Positions 20,617-30,229 of a stretch of 64,000 bases of DNA are shown here, one piece after another. Numbering within the stretch: position 1 is the first letter of the stretch; each line of letters begins with the position of its first letter. Made by a program: the position numbers and the translations under genes. The notes under the pieces are model-generated. The model worked only from the letters and a program-made list of their open reading frames with translations, ran no database searches and had not been told where the DNA came from. The stretch is from JAMXLO01 sp963812475 (GTDB taxonomy: Bacteria > Pseudomonadota > Alphaproteobacteria > Acetobacterales > Acetobacteraceae): contig CAWEVI010000054.1 in the NCBI GenBank assembly GCA_963812475.1, positions 118,779 through 182,778 of the forward strand, in the 5' to 3' direction.

Positions 20617-21816
20617 TCAATCAGCGCGCTCATGCAGACGCAGGCGATGAGCGGTCTGTCTGGCAGGTTGCTCGATTTCTACCTTGCCGTGGCGCACGGT
20701 GTCGCGCACCGTCTCGACGTGCTCGATGCGCTCCCTGCGCACGACCACCTCTTCCTTCACGCGCACCGTTTTGCCCATGACCGGGACCTCGTCCGTCTCG
20801 ACCACCTCGACGGTGAGCTCCGTCAGCATCTCACCGCTGACCTTGTCGATCTTCGGCCTGCGCCGCTCCACCACGACCCGTTCGTGCACCAGGGTCACCT
20901 GCTTCTCGATCGGGGTCTCGACAACGTAGCGGCGCACACGGGTCGTACCGCTGTTCACCTTGCGTGTGCCGACGGTGAGAATCTCCTCGGCGAGTGAAAT
21001 CACCTGTGCATTGTCGGATGCCTCTGTGCCTACTGGCGTTGTGGACCAGGTATCCGCATTGCCACTCCGGCTCGCCCGCAATCCGGACATGCCGAGCCAC
21101 ATATCCCAGAGCGGGAACCCAGTGGTCAGCGACACCGCCGAGGTCACGACACGTTGGGCACTTTCGGTAACGCTCCGGTTGATCTGGCGTGCGCTTTCGC
21201 TGGTCATCTCAGCCATCCGGGCCGTCTGCTCGATGGTCTGCAAAACTGCCTCATCGGTGCGCTGCGCGACAGCCTCGAGTTCATGTTCTGCTGTCTCCAC
21301 CTGCTGCGTATCGAGCTCGGCCTGGGCGCGTTCCCGTCGCGCGATAGTGCGTTTCTCCTCCGCCTGGTCGTGCTTTGCCTGTTCGGTCTCTGCCAAACTC
21401 GTCTCCATCTTCTCCGTGATACCCTGCACCTGCTCGTCGCTGAGCGCCCTTTGAACAGCGGGCAAAATCGCTTTCGTTTCGTCCCGCGCGTGCTGGCGGA
21501 ACGCCTTGCGCAACTCCGCAAGCCTAGCGAGGAAGGTCTCGTCGTTCTTCGGAAGTTGGCCCAGCTCGGCGAGGGTCGCGCGCAGCTCCCTGTTGTCCCT
21601 GATTGCGCCCGCGACGAGTTCCTTGGTTTCCGCCTGTTTCCGCAGGACGGGAAAGAGGTACTGCTCCTCAAGGTCGGTGTGGGCCTCAAGTTCGGCAGCG
21701 AGCTCGGCGAACAGTCTCTCGCGGGTCTTCAGCGCCCCGTCCGAGGTATCGGCGAGCCGCGTGAATAGTTCGTTCGCCTTAGCAGTGCCCGCCTGCATCA
21801 GTGTGCGTAACGTCAT
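20617..21816 (-). CDS. Hemerythrin-like plus DUF2382 stress protein
   Basis: 399 aa from ATG 21816 (GGAAAGAA upstream). Residues ~1-130 contain His/Glu-rich helices (ELEAHTDLEEQYLFPVL and FRQHARDETKAILPAVQ) typical of an HHE hemerythrin-like four-helix bundle. A helical, phasin-like middle (ARMAEMTSESARQINRSVTE) is followed by the C-terminal DUF2382 domain with alternating charged strands (KQVTLVHERVVVERRRPKID and VRVKEEVVVRRERIEHVE). DUF2382 proteins are linked to stress survival; the metal role of the N-domain is inferred. Confidence 0.75.
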   Translation of the reverse strand: MTLRTLMQAGTAKANELFTRLADTSDGALKTRERLFAELAAELEAHTDLEEQYLFPVLRKQAETKELVAGAIRDNRELRATLAELGQLPKNDETFLARLAELRKAFRQHARDETKAILPAVQRALSDEQVQGITEKMETSLAETEQAKHDQAEEKRTIARRERAQAELDTQQVETAEHELEAVAQRTDEAVLQTIEQTARMAEMTSESARQINRSVTESAQRVVTSAVSLTTGFPLWDMWLGMSGLRASRSGNADTWSTTPVGTEASDNAQVISLAEEILTVGTRKVNSGTTRVRRYVVETPIEKQVTLVHERVVVERRRPKIDKVSGEMLTELTVEVVETDEVPVMGKTVRVKEEVVVRRERIEHVETVRDTVRHGKVEIEQPARQTAHRLRLHERAD

Positions 21817-22607
21817 AGGGGTTCTTTCCAATATTGGTTTGCCGCCATGAAAGCTGCTGGCGCCCGGCAAGGCACCCAACCCGTCCAATCCAGTCGGCAC
21901 CCGTCCAATCCAGTCGGCCGAGGCATCGGAACCTGGCTGCATTGTGCGGTGCACCATATGTAGGAGATGGCTGCAACCAAGAGCACCCTTCTCGCGGACA
22001 CGATGTCGGCAACCCGAATTCGCTTAGCGTCACGATACGTTGCAAAAGCCGACCAACGCCTCGCAGTTTAGAAAAAAAGTCCGGCGATGAGAGCGAGCTG
22101 GCGCGGAGCCGGATACTTTAATTGTGTGCGGGGTCTCCGTTACGATATCGATGCCTGGGAGGTGGGCTAGCCAAGTTCCGGTGCCGCGGCAGCATCCGGG
22201 CAGGATCGACAGAACGGTCTCGCTCATGCCGGGTCTGCCTCTACGTCTGCGCCGAACTTCCTGAGTTGAGCGCTCAGAACACCGGCCAACCAGCGCCGCG
22301 CCGTCCTTCCATCTCGCGTTGTGCACCCGGGAGAGCCGAGGCCAGATGATCTTCGAGGGTGTGACGGGTAGGCCATGGCACAGCGACGCGACAGACTGCC
22401 TTTCGCTCCCTACCAGTGAGAAGGAAGTCGGTGTAAGGGTTGTGGGCTATGGTGAGGTTTGACAAGCCACGTCCTCGCCGCTGATTCAGCTCCGCTGGAA
22501 CCCAGAGGGTGTCGACGTGTCTGTTACCCCAACCAAGAAAGACCAGCAGAGTCCGCGACGTTGCTATAGGCAGATCGTCGCGTGAGAAGGAAGGATGTCC
22601 ATCCGAT
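21817..22607. other. Intergenic region, no gene recognised
   Basis: About 790 bp. It must contain the promoter of the DUF2382 gene at its left end. Frames at 22030-22326 and 22274-22618 on the minus strand are not recognised and have no ribosome sites. Confidence 0.3.
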
Positions 22608-22790
22608 ATGTCGCTCATATTGCTTGTTGTCGTGCTCGTCCTGCTGTTCGGCGGTGGCGGCTATTACGGTCATCGTAGGGGGTATTATGGCGGCGGGGGA
22701 TTGAGCGGCATCTTGGGTCTGCTCGTGATTATCATCGTCGTTGTCTTCTTGTTCGGTGGGCTGGGCGGTGGCGGTTACGTCGGTCGCTGA
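22608..22790 (+). CDS. Small Gly-rich membrane protein
   Basis: 60 aa from ATG 22608 (GGAAGGA about 20 bases upstream). Two hydrophobic segments (LILLVVVLVLLFGGGG and ILGLLVIIIVVVFLFGGLGG) flank a GYYGHRRGYYGGGG loop. Such peptides are frequent in Alphaproteobacteria. Function unknown. Confidence 0.65.
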   Translation: MSLILLVVVLVLLFGGGGYYGHRRGYYGGGGLSGILGLLVIIIVVVFLFGGLGGGGYVGR

Positions 22791-22977
22791 TCGAATCGGC
22801 GACTACCACCTTTCAAGCCGGCTGCGCGAGCCGCTCCAATTGCACCAGAGCCCTCGTCGTCGTGCGCTGCGCGCTCCCCAGCCCATCGATACCTCGCAGC
22901 ACGACGACACCCACATCCGCGTCGTCCACGGTCCGCTCGTCTGGAATCCATCGCACTGGCGCCGGACGTGTTAGGAC

Positions 22978-23092
22978 TGGGTCCGGGTGATCGCGCGCAT
23001 TCGCGGCCATTGGCCTCCGCTGCGCGGCGACAGCCATTATTGCGCGCCCGAAGTGCTCCGCTTCTGCCGCGCCAACCGCGTCGAATTAGTCG
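22978..23092 (+). pseudogene. IS1380-family transposase, internal fragment
   Basis: VRVIARIRGHWPPLRGDSHY followed by CAPEVLRFCRANRVE matches the central RGDSHY catalytic region of IS1380 transposases. It lies in the opposite orientation to the N-terminal fragment at 23309-23875. Confidence 0.65.
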
Positions 23093-23320
23093 GGGGTAAT
23101 GCGAAACGCGTGCTCGCCTTTCAGGTAGCCGGTGCCGCGCACCTTGTGGACGAGGAGCCCCCGTTCGTTACGAACCCCATAGATCCGCTGCCGCAACTCG
23201 ATTATACCATCCACAATTGTATGCCCGGCATAGAAACCCGGCGCGCCTGGATCCTCGAGGAGCTGGTCGCCAATCGGATGGTGAGACGCAATGTCCCGTG
23301 TCGGCATCTTAGACATGGAC
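23086..23320 (-). other. Unidentified coding remnant
   Basis: A minus-strand frame with HPIGDQLLEDPGAPGFYAGH and LLVHKVRGTGYLKG. The VRGTGY ending faintly resembles a winged-helix response-regulator C-terminus, but the assignment is weak. It lies between two IS1380 pieces. Confidence 0.25.
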
Positions 23321-23875
23321 CGGTATGAAGCAGCGTTCGTCATGGTGCGCGTTGAACAGCGACAACTGCTGATGACCGTGCACGGTATCGGCCGTATCAT
23401 CGACATCGAGGGTAATGGCCTTGGGCGGGCGCCGGCTGCTTTCACGCCATAGGTCCACCATGGCCTGCGTCAGCCGCATCAGGGTGCGCAGGTCGGGCGC
23501 GTTCTCCCAGCGTGACAGAGTGGGTTGCGAGGCCAGGTCATCATCGCTCTCAGGCAGCCGCCCGAAAGACAATTTGAATGCCGGGTCCTTGCGCAGATCG
23601 TCCAGGTCATCGCCATCCGGATAACCGCAGGCGATCGCGAAGATGCGTGTGCGCAGAATGTCGCTCAGCGTGTGGGTGATCTGGTTCGGATCACGGTCGT
23701 CGGGGATGATCGCCGCAAGCGTATCGATGAGGCCAATCTGCTTGTCGGCGCCAGCCAGTAGCAGCACACCGCCGTCGGAAGTGATCAGGCCTCCGTCAAA
23801 AGCGGCCGTGACCTTCCGTTGGCAGATACTTGGCAGGGAGAATGACAGGAGCGGATCGTCGTGGTTGGTGGGCAT
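23309..23875 (-). pseudogene. IS1380-family transposase, N-terminal half
   Basis: From ATG 23875: ICQRKVTAAFDGGLITSDGG VLLLAGADKQIGLIDTLAA, ACGYPDGDDLDDLRKDPAFK and AITLDVDDTADTVHGHQQLS, ending at RCFIPVHV. This is the N-terminal half, including the first catalytic Asp (LDVDDT). The C-terminal half is missing here; IS1380 pieces also lie at 1-551 and 22978-23092. Confidence 0.85.
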
Positions 23876-23984
23876 GGCAGATTCTGTCCCGGCATAGAGA
23901 GTGGCGTCAGCACCCAATCTCTACGTGATCCAGACGCTTGTACCATGTCCGCCAACGAAATCCCTGCCATGCAGTGAATAAGAT

Positions 23985-24240
23985 GGGCTAGCTGCACCAG
24001 CAGGCACTCGACACATCGTCGCCATCGGGTCGGCTGCTGTTCGGGATGCTGTCGTGTTCAGTGAATTCGAGCGAGCGATGATCCGCGACCGGGTGATGGT
24101 AAGATTGTGTCGCGCAAGATCAGCCGGCAAACGCCTGGGACGGCCCAAAACGACGCCGTTCACGGTGCAGCGTATCCGCGCTGCCCTAAATAAAGGTCAT
24201 GGTGTACGCGAGACGGCGCGGCTGCTGTAAGTGAGCGCCG
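23985..24240 (+). pseudogene. Serine recombinase (resolvase) C-terminal fragment
   Basis: Two frames give QQALDTSSPSGRLLFGM and FERAMIRDRVMVRLCRARSA GKRLGRPK, then RIRAALNKGHGVRETARLL. This is the end of a resolvase/invertase catalytic domain and its C-terminal HTH. The catalytic Ser domain is absent. Confidence 0.7.
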
Positions 24241-24321
24241 CCAAGGTACCCAGGTGCGGCGCTTGGTGGCGGCCACGGCTGATCCACGTCCCTGATCCGG
24301 TCGGAGCCGGGGTCTGGGGGG

Positions 24322-24780
24322 TCAGTTCCTTGGAGGGGTGACGTTGTACGTTTCCTGGCAAATCTTCCATGTATTGCCGTCACGAACGTCCGTGTCTGAC
24401 CAGTATCCCTTCACATGCACAGGCCCATTTGGACCGTTGTAAGTACCGCTCCAGGTTCCCGCCCTCAACATGACCCCATTCCCGATCATCTTTACCTGCT
24501 CAAGCGTGCTGGGATCGGAGGTATAGACCTTTAATCCCTCCGCTGCGTCGCTTGCGATTGATGCCCGGCCGGAAATCAGCCCATGCGGAGTCACGCGGAT
24601 AGCATCTTCAGTGAATAGGGCGGCATGTCCGACCGCGTCCTTTTGTTGATACGTCTTGTTCCAGGCATCGAGGACACTCTGACCGGCTTGCTGCGCGTCC
24701 TGTTCGGAAACTTGCTGTGCCGAGCCCGAAACTGCTAAGCCCATAGCCAACACCGGCACGATCGCGAGGAAGCGTGTCAT
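24322..24780 (-). CDS. Secreted NTF2-like (SgcJ/SnoaL-type) protein
   Basis: 152 aa with GGAGGG before ATG 24780. A signal peptide (residues 1-22, cleavage after SGSA) precedes an NTF2-like cone domain: VLDAWNKTYQQKDAVGHAAL FTEDAIRVTPHGLISGR and a final GNTWKICQETYNVTPP. The SgcJ/EcaC group includes enzymes and binding proteins; no clear catalytic residue can be assigned. Expected in the periplasm. Confidence 0.75.
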   Translation of the reverse strand: MTRFLAIVPVLAMGLAVSGSAQQVSEQDAQQAGQSVLDAWNKTYQQKDAVGHAALFTEDAIRVTPHGLISGRASIASDAAEGLKVYTSDPSTLEQVKMIGNGVMLRAGTWSGTYNGPNGPVHVKGYWSDTDVRDGNTWKICQETYNVTPPRN

Positions 24781-25148
24781 TATTACCCTCCACTTGCATT
24801 AGGGAACGAGCGGGAGCGCCTGTGGTCTTCTAGGGAACACCAATCTCCGGACGGTGGGCATTTTCCGACTGCACATTCAAGAGTATATCTGACGCTCGTC
24901 TGACACAATCAACCCGGTTGACGCCCTTCGCCCACACCGGGCTCGGATTCGGACAATGCCGATCAGAGAAGTAGTGAATTCGTCCCACATGGCTGATGGC
25001 AGACGCGGTCGCAGAATGTCGGATACCTGCCCGTCTCATACCGGCTCAGGCATCCCCGCAACAGGCTGCGCGGAAGCTCCAGACCCGCGCGGCAGCGCCA
25101 TCGGTGATGCTGTACGCCTTGCAGGCCCAAACTGCTCCGCAGCGGCAG
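24781..25148. other. No gene recognised
   Basis: Likely the promoter region of the NTF2-like gene followed by sequence of no recognised kind. A minus-strand frame at 25046-25240 has Cys/Arg-rich shadow composition. Confidence 0.3.
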
Positions 25149-25169
25149 TGAGTCCGTATTACGGACTCA
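25149..25169. promoter_or_regulatory. Perfect 10-bp-arm palindrome
   Basis: TGAGTCCGTA (25149-25158), a central T, then TACGGACTCA (25160-25169). The symmetry fits a dimeric protein's binding site. It lies between two serine-recombinase remnants, so a recombination core site is possible; an operator is equally possible. Confidence 0.5.
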
Positions 25170-25436
25170 GACGGCGATGGCGCCGCCCCCTCCGCGCGCG
25201 GCGGCGTCGCCCGCCGACCGCGCGACCGGCCCTTCGCCACCTCTACTCGTCGAGGAATTGACCAGGGCGGTCATGGAGTCCGCCGGGGGGCCGCCGGATG
25301 ACGCGGGCATTGCAACGCTGGCGACACCTTGCTCGGCCACCCATGACCGCCCCTAGTTTTCAGCCTCTGTGGGCTTGCGATCGTTACCGAAGTCCAAACC
25401 GACTTGGATGATTACCCTCACCTGCTTTACGTACGC

Positions 25437-25632
25437 TCACCTCAACAAGGTGACGAGCAGTTTGCCTCTTCCGATGGGGTTGCCGGACAAGTCCCGCGTG
25501 AAGTCGTCATGCGAGTCGTACGACCCAAGCGGATTGCCGTACTTGTCGCGCAGGGTGCATCTTGGAGCCGTTCATCTGAACCTCGCCAATTTTCTCGCCG
25601 TGTTGGTCCCGCAAAATCTCATTGCCAATCAT
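25437..25632 (-). pseudogene. Small repeat-type protein, frameshifted
   Basis: From ATG 25632: NEILRDQHGEKIGEVQMNGS KMH, then after one extra C near 25553 the second frame gives RDKYGNPLGSYDSHDDFTRD LSGNPIGRGKLL and a stop at 25437. The repeated RD-GN-LG pattern suggests a beta-rich small protein. Family not recognised. Confidence 0.4.
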
Positions 25633-25680
25633 TGCCGTGGTCTCCTAGTTCCAGGTGTTTGCATGGCAGCTTCCTTCAAT

Positions 25681-26001
25681 TCACCAAGCCGCTCGATCGC
25701 AGCCGTTCTGTTCGGCCAGCATCCGATAGACGTTGGCACGCCCGATATCCAATTTCGCGGCGATTTCTGTGGGCGTGACGCCGAGCCGAGTGATCTCAGC
25801 AGCCTTCCGTCGAACGGTCGGCGAACGGCCCTTGTAGCGTCCGTCACGCTTCGCCTTGGCGATGCCCTCCCGCTGGCGCTCCAGCATCATCTCCCGCTCG
25901 AACTGGCCTACAGCACCGTTGACGGCTAGCATCAGCTTGCCGATGGCGGTACCAGTATCGGCTGCCAAGGCGGCGAAAGCATATGCGGTCTCAGTAAGCC
26001 G
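25681..26001 (-). pseudogene. Serine recombinase C-terminal part
   Basis: AADTGTAIGKLMLAVNGAVG QFEREMMLERQREGIAKAKR, GRYKGRSPTVRRKAAEITRL and GVTPTEIAAKLDIGRANVYR are the helix-E region and HTH of a Tn3/Hin-type resolvase. The catalytic N-terminal ~100 residues are missing to the right of 26001. Confidence 0.8.
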
Positions 26002-26305
26002 AGCGGATCAGGAACTCGGCGCGTGTTGCAACTCCGTTGTCTCGCACCGCACTCAGGTTCAGGGACACCGGATTGAAGCCGATCGGGCGACGGCGTACGC
26101 GCAACTAATTTCCTGGACATGCCGCCGGGATCGGTTGGCACCATGCCGCGCAAGATTACCCAGCCGAAGAACCCGGAACCGGCAAGCTGCGATTGGCACC
26201 CTGTTCGTGACGGTCCGAGACAGGTTGGAGAAGCGGCGAACGACGGCTACCTTCAGAATCGGCCGGCGAACGTTGCGTGCCGGTCCTGGCCGTCCAGGAG
26301 GAAAC

Positions 26306-26999
26306 ATGGCAACGACCCAGGACGACAGGATCGCCGAACTTCAGCGTGCCATTAGGGAACTGCAAGAGAAGCTCGACGCGGCACTCGCGCAACGCAGCAG
26401 CGAATACGGCGAGCGATAGCGCATCAGGCGGCGACCATCGACGTGCTGAAGGCGACGTCGGCCTCACCGGGCGACCCTCAACCGGTGTTCGATCTGATTG
26501 CCCGGCAGGCGGCGAAGTTGTGCAGTGTGCCAACAGCGGCGGTCGCTACGTTCGATGGAACGATGCTACATCTGGCCACTCAGAGCGGGTTTGATGCTGC
26601 TTATGCTGACGCCTATGTTTCCCAGTTTCCCAGGCCCATCGGTCGAGACTTCGCAATGGGTCGTGCAATCCTGGACCGACGGGTCGAGCAGGTCGAAGAT
26701 ATCACCGCGTATCAGGGTCACACCTTTGTAGATGTGCTCGATCATTGGTCGGTGATGGCGGTGCCCATTTTGCGACATGATGTGCCACTGGGTGCGATCA
26801 CAATCGGCCGCCCGGCGATGGGGCCGTTCTCCGATAGTCAGGTTGCTCTGTTGCAAACGTTCGCCGAACAGGCGGTGATCGCGATCAGCAGCGCCGAGAC
26901 GTATCGCGCGTTGCAGACCCGCACGATTGATATACAGGAATCGCTCGAATACCAGATCGCGACCAGCAACGTCTTGAAGGTCATCAGCCGCTCAACCTT
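26306..26999 (+). pseudogene. GAF-domain sensor protein, frameshifted and truncated
   Basis: ATG 26306 follows AGGAGGAAAC. Coiled-coil start MATTQDDRIAELQRAIRELQ EKLDAALAQRSSEYGER, then a 1-nt loss near 26417 creates TAG. The next frame continues AHQAATIDVLKATS and a full GAF domain (FDLIARQAAKLCSVPTAAVA to LLQTFAEQAVIAISSAETY) and ends at TSNVLKVISRSTF. In GAF/histidine-kinase proteins a second GAF domain normally follows this linker; here an IS481 transposase end is fused instead. Confidence 0.8.
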
Positions 27000-27459
27000 C
27001 CTGCGCGCCCTCGTTAAGGCGGTACCCTACAAGATCCATACGGTGCTGACCGACAACGGCATCCACTTCACCGATCCCAAGGGCGAAACCTGGACCCCAG
27101 TCGAGATCCGCCAGATGATCGCGTGCAAGGAGCTCTTCCGAGCTCACGCTTTCGAATACGCCTGTGCCCTCGCCGACATCGATCACCGGCTGACCAAGCC
27201 AAAGCATCCTTGGACCAATGGCCAGGTCGAACGCATGAACCGCACCATCAAGGACGCCACCGTCAGGCGGTTCCACTACGACGCCCACGACCAGTTCAGC
27301 AACCACCTCGCTGACTTCGTCCAGGCCTACAACTTCGCCAAACGCCTCAAGACCCTCAAAGGCCTCACACCATACGAATTCATCTGCAAAGCCTGGACAA
27401 ACCAGCCAGAGCGGTTCACCCTCAACCCACTCCATCAAATGCCGGGACTAAACAGCTAG
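27000..27459 (+). pseudogene. IS481-family transposase, C-terminal half with right end
   Basis: LRALVKAVPYKIHTVLTDNG IHF, HRLTKPKHPWTNGQVERMNR TIKDATVRRFHYD and KGLTPYEFICKAWTNQPERF are the integrase-core C-terminal half of IS481. The right inverted repeat overlaps the stop codon (27442-27459), its complement reading CTAGCTGTTTAGTCCCGG. The N-terminal half and left end are missing here; the frame is continuous with the GAF sequence upstream. Confidence 0.88.
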
Positions 27460-27499
27460 TCTACCGGTAGTCTACCGGCTCGCCTCCCCACGGCAGAAG

Positions 27500-27900
27500 C
27501 GGCTGCCTGAGCGCTGTCGGAGGATCAGGTCCGGCAAGTGTTCGGGGGCCACAACCCGGTTCACAAGATTTGCCTGGCTATCATGTATGCGTGCGGCCTG
27601 CGCATCAGCGAGGCCACCACGCTCAAGGTTGGCGATCGACCGGGCCAATCAGGCGCTGCGCATCGTCGGTAAGTGTACAAGGAGCGGCTGGCGCCGCTGC
27701 CACAGCCGATCCTCGACGAACGCCACCTGTGGCGCACCCATCGCAACCGCCGCTGGCTATTCCCCAATCGCGACACGCGACGCACCGATCAACAAGCGGG
27801 TGCTATCGGATACCTTCGCCGCCGCCGCCGAGGCCGCGGGGATTCTCGCGCCGGGTGACGCCGCACATTCTTTTCGCCGCGCTCGGCCACGAAGATCTCG
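27500..27900 (+). pseudogene. Tyrosine recombinase (phage integrase-like) remnant
   Basis: Scattered frames give VFGGHNPVHKICLAIMYACG LRISEATTLKVGD (with the catalytic Arg in LRISEA), ERLAPLPQPILDERHLW, LFPNRDTRR and INKRVLSDTFAAAAEAAGI, and a possible LGH box near 27885. Several frameshifts; not functional. Confidence 0.6.
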
Positions 27901-27904
27901 GCCA

Positions 27905-27995
27905 TGCGCACTTCGCCGGTGAGTGGCATGTGGCCGGGCACAAGCTGTTGGTCGACTACTCCGGCAGGCGTGTCCCCATCGCCGATCCGCGACAA
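27905..27995 (+). pseudogene. IS21 IstA transposase fragment
   Basis: HVAGHKLLVDYSGRRVPIAD P matches the first catalytic-Asp strand (VDYSG) of IS21-family IstA. Only about 30 codons remain. Confidence 0.5.
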
Positions 27996-28423
27996 TGCCG
28001 TTGAAGATCATTCGCGAATTGGTGCTGAGAACGGCAGCGTCCGCGTGATGGCGACGGAGCCTGTGTTGGTATTCCGGGTGGATCTCAGGGGCAAAGGTCG
28101 CGCCTATATATCACGCCTTCCTGGCCCCTGGCATAGGCGAACCATGACGGGTTTGATTGAGACTGGAAAGCTATACTCTTGCGAATTGGGTTTGCACGCA
28201 AGCTACGGTGGCATACGTGCTCCGACCCGGAGGCCGCCATCGCCTTACAAACCAATTCAAGTTGGCTAATGGCACTTGCGGATACCTCACGGAGTGGCCT
28301 GCGCGCCGCGTCGGCAATAATAAGAGGGCTGTACGCTATCATGCGTGAAATGGATCCATTGGGGCCGGTGTCTGCCGGCATTCCCAAGACAATCTCTGTT
28401 ATCAAGACGACTCCGCGGGGCAA
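27996..28423. other. No gene recognised
   Basis: IS debris on the left and the thiamine-diphosphate enzyme remnant on the right. No frame of convincing composition. Confidence 0.3.
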
Positions 28424-28530
28424 GTGCCGGACTTGGCAGAAGCACCGGCGGAACCGGTCGAGACCCCGCGCGCCGAACAGGGCGAGACAGTCTTGGTGGC
28501 CGACTGGAACCGGCTGCTGGAGGAGGTGGC
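28424..28530 (+). pseudogene. Thiamine-diphosphate enzyme remnant, left piece
   Basis: The last codons before the ISAs1 insertion read LVADWNRLLEEVA. Joined across the element to the right piece, which begins at 29845, they continue TTSRAPLRPQMVIRAVSDLI ADDAVISLDCGAN. This matches the linker and PP-domain start of pyruvate-oxidase/acetolactate-synthase-like enzymes. Confidence 0.5.
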
Positions 28531-29834
28531 CAGGGCTGTTCAACGCTCAATATATGACACGCATAGCGAGGATGGCGCGGATGCCGCCAAAGGCGATGCG
28601 ATGGCGTCCGTCTGTGACATTGTGAACGCCATTGAAGCGCAAGATGTTGGCGGCGAACGAGCGCAAGCGTGCAAAGATGCCGGGATTGCATCGGATGCGG
28701 CTGGCGTCTTCTGCGAAGCTACCGTCGCGGATGTAGTGAGAGCGGTTCTCGATGCTCCAGTGGTCGCGGATGGCCTTGGCGCACTGAGCGGCTGGCAGCA
28801 CGACGTCACTGACGAACAATGCGGTTTCGCTGGTTGAGCGCCACAACCCAGTGATGGCGAAGCGAGTGAGAATGTCGCGATTGACGCGGATGACTGCGCT
28901 AATATGGCCGTCCCACTCGGTGCCGGCCAAGCTGTTACCCGGCGCGAATACCTCGACCATGCGGGTTTCGTCGCGGGATCGACACCTCTTGTCGGTGGTT
29001 TGGTTTATATCGAGCGGCGCGACTTTGTTGCACAGCTCGGCGACAGCGTGATGCAGGGCGGGCTGGTTGGCTTTGACTTGAGCGATCAGATGGACACTAC
29101 CGGCAGCGGCATGCTCGAATGCTTTTTTTGACAGTGCATAGCGTCGACGGTCACCACCGCGTCACTCAGCGGAAGTGAGCCGAGCAGGGTCTGCACGGCT
29201 GGGATCTCATTGGACTTTTCATCACAATCAAGATGCGCCAGCACCAGAGCCGTGTCAGAAGCGAAGGCGCTGAGCATGTGCGCTGCGCGGCGATCAAGGA
29301 AGTTGTCGAAGCTGCGCCGCAAGGTTTTGCCATCGATCGCCACATGACGCCGACCTTGGATTTCGGCAGCATCATTCAAGATGGCGGCATGGCGTCGGAA
29401 CACAGCCTCGACCGAGGCAGGGTCAAGCTGTCGCAGAATACCGCGGATCGTCGTGTAGGCTGGTGCTTTCCGCCACTTCATGCCGAACGCGTCGCGCAGT
29501 TGAGCAAGATGAACATCAATGAAGCTGTGGATCGCCCGGTAGGAGTTGGCGCCAGCGACGATCGCCAGGATCGCGAACAGCACGACCTCCGGCAATCGAT
29601 ACAGCTTTCCCTCTGCCCGCCTCGGATCTTCGATTTCGGCCAGCAAGTCCACAAATGGACTGAACGACGCCATGGCAACCGGTCCGCAACTGTGAAAGTT
29701 GCCCGCCAAAGAGTCAGATGGCGCCGCGTCGTGGGAACCACCAATTTGCGATCACAGGGCGGTTTGCGTCGGTGTGTGGCATTTCAGACTCACCCGGCCC
29801 ATGCCACCAAAGAAGAGAGCGTTGAACAGCCCTG
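28531..29834 (-). mobile_element. ISAs1-family insertion sequence, copy B (1304 bp)
   Basis: Exact ends CAGGGCTGTTCAACGCTC (28531-28548) and complement (29817-29834), with a perfect 10-bp target duplication AGGAGGTGGC at 28521-28530 and 29835-29844. Inverted relative to copy A and differing from it at only a few bases. Confidence 0.97.
28547..29673 (-). CDS. ISAs1 transposase, copy B, likely -1 frameshift
   Basis: Same two-frame structure as copy A: ATG 29673 to the A7 tract (29123-29129 on this strand), then the -1 frame to 28547. Motifs RHVAIDGKTLRRSFD and DHWSIENRSHYIRDGSFAED are intact. Because both copies share the A AAA AAG heptamer and otherwise open frames, the full transposase is probably made by ribosomal slippage. 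Confidence 0.85.
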
Positions 29835-29844
29835 AGGAGGTGGC

Positions 29845-29950
29845 CACGACGTCGCGCGCGCCGCTGCGTCCGCAGATGGTCATTCGCGCCGTCAGCGACC
29901 TGATTGCCGACGACGCGGTGATCTCGCTCGATTGCGGCGCCAACGCTCCA
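29845..29950 (+). pseudogene. Thiamine-diphosphate enzyme remnant, right piece
   Basis: Reads LRPQMVIRAVSDLIADDAVI SLDCGAN, the start of the C-terminal PP domain of ThDP enzymes of the pyruvate-oxidase type. After the CGAN motif the frame loses family similarity, so the gene was decayed beyond the IS insertion. Confidence 0.5.
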
Positions 29951-30229
29951 ACGTCGCCACGCTTATCGCCACTGCGCGTGATAGCTGCTCCACCGAAGAA
30001 CTCTCCGGTGGCAACAGCGTCGCTACTATCCGATCTTTGTACGCTTAACCGTATCGAGTTATTTTCGTCTTCCTGCGTCCCCAAGGTTCCGATCCTATTT
30101 AGGCGGCGCTTGTCTGACACAGGGGACCTGCCGTGGCATCCCGGAAAACATCGGGACTGCGGCGCTACAGGCTTGCCAGAAATGCCCGTGCGTCCCTAGA
30201 TGTGGCTCGGACAGGGGGGCTTCTAGCGG
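29951..30229. other. Upstream region of the TPR gene
   Basis: Contains the decayed end of the ThDP remnant and presumably the promoter of the TPR-glycosyltransferase gene. No other feature recognised. Confidence 0.3.

Noticed and set aside
22274..22618. 114-codon minus-strand frame near the Gly-rich peptide gene
   Set aside because: No ribosome site, mixed composition, and it overlaps the start of the better-supported gene at 22608.
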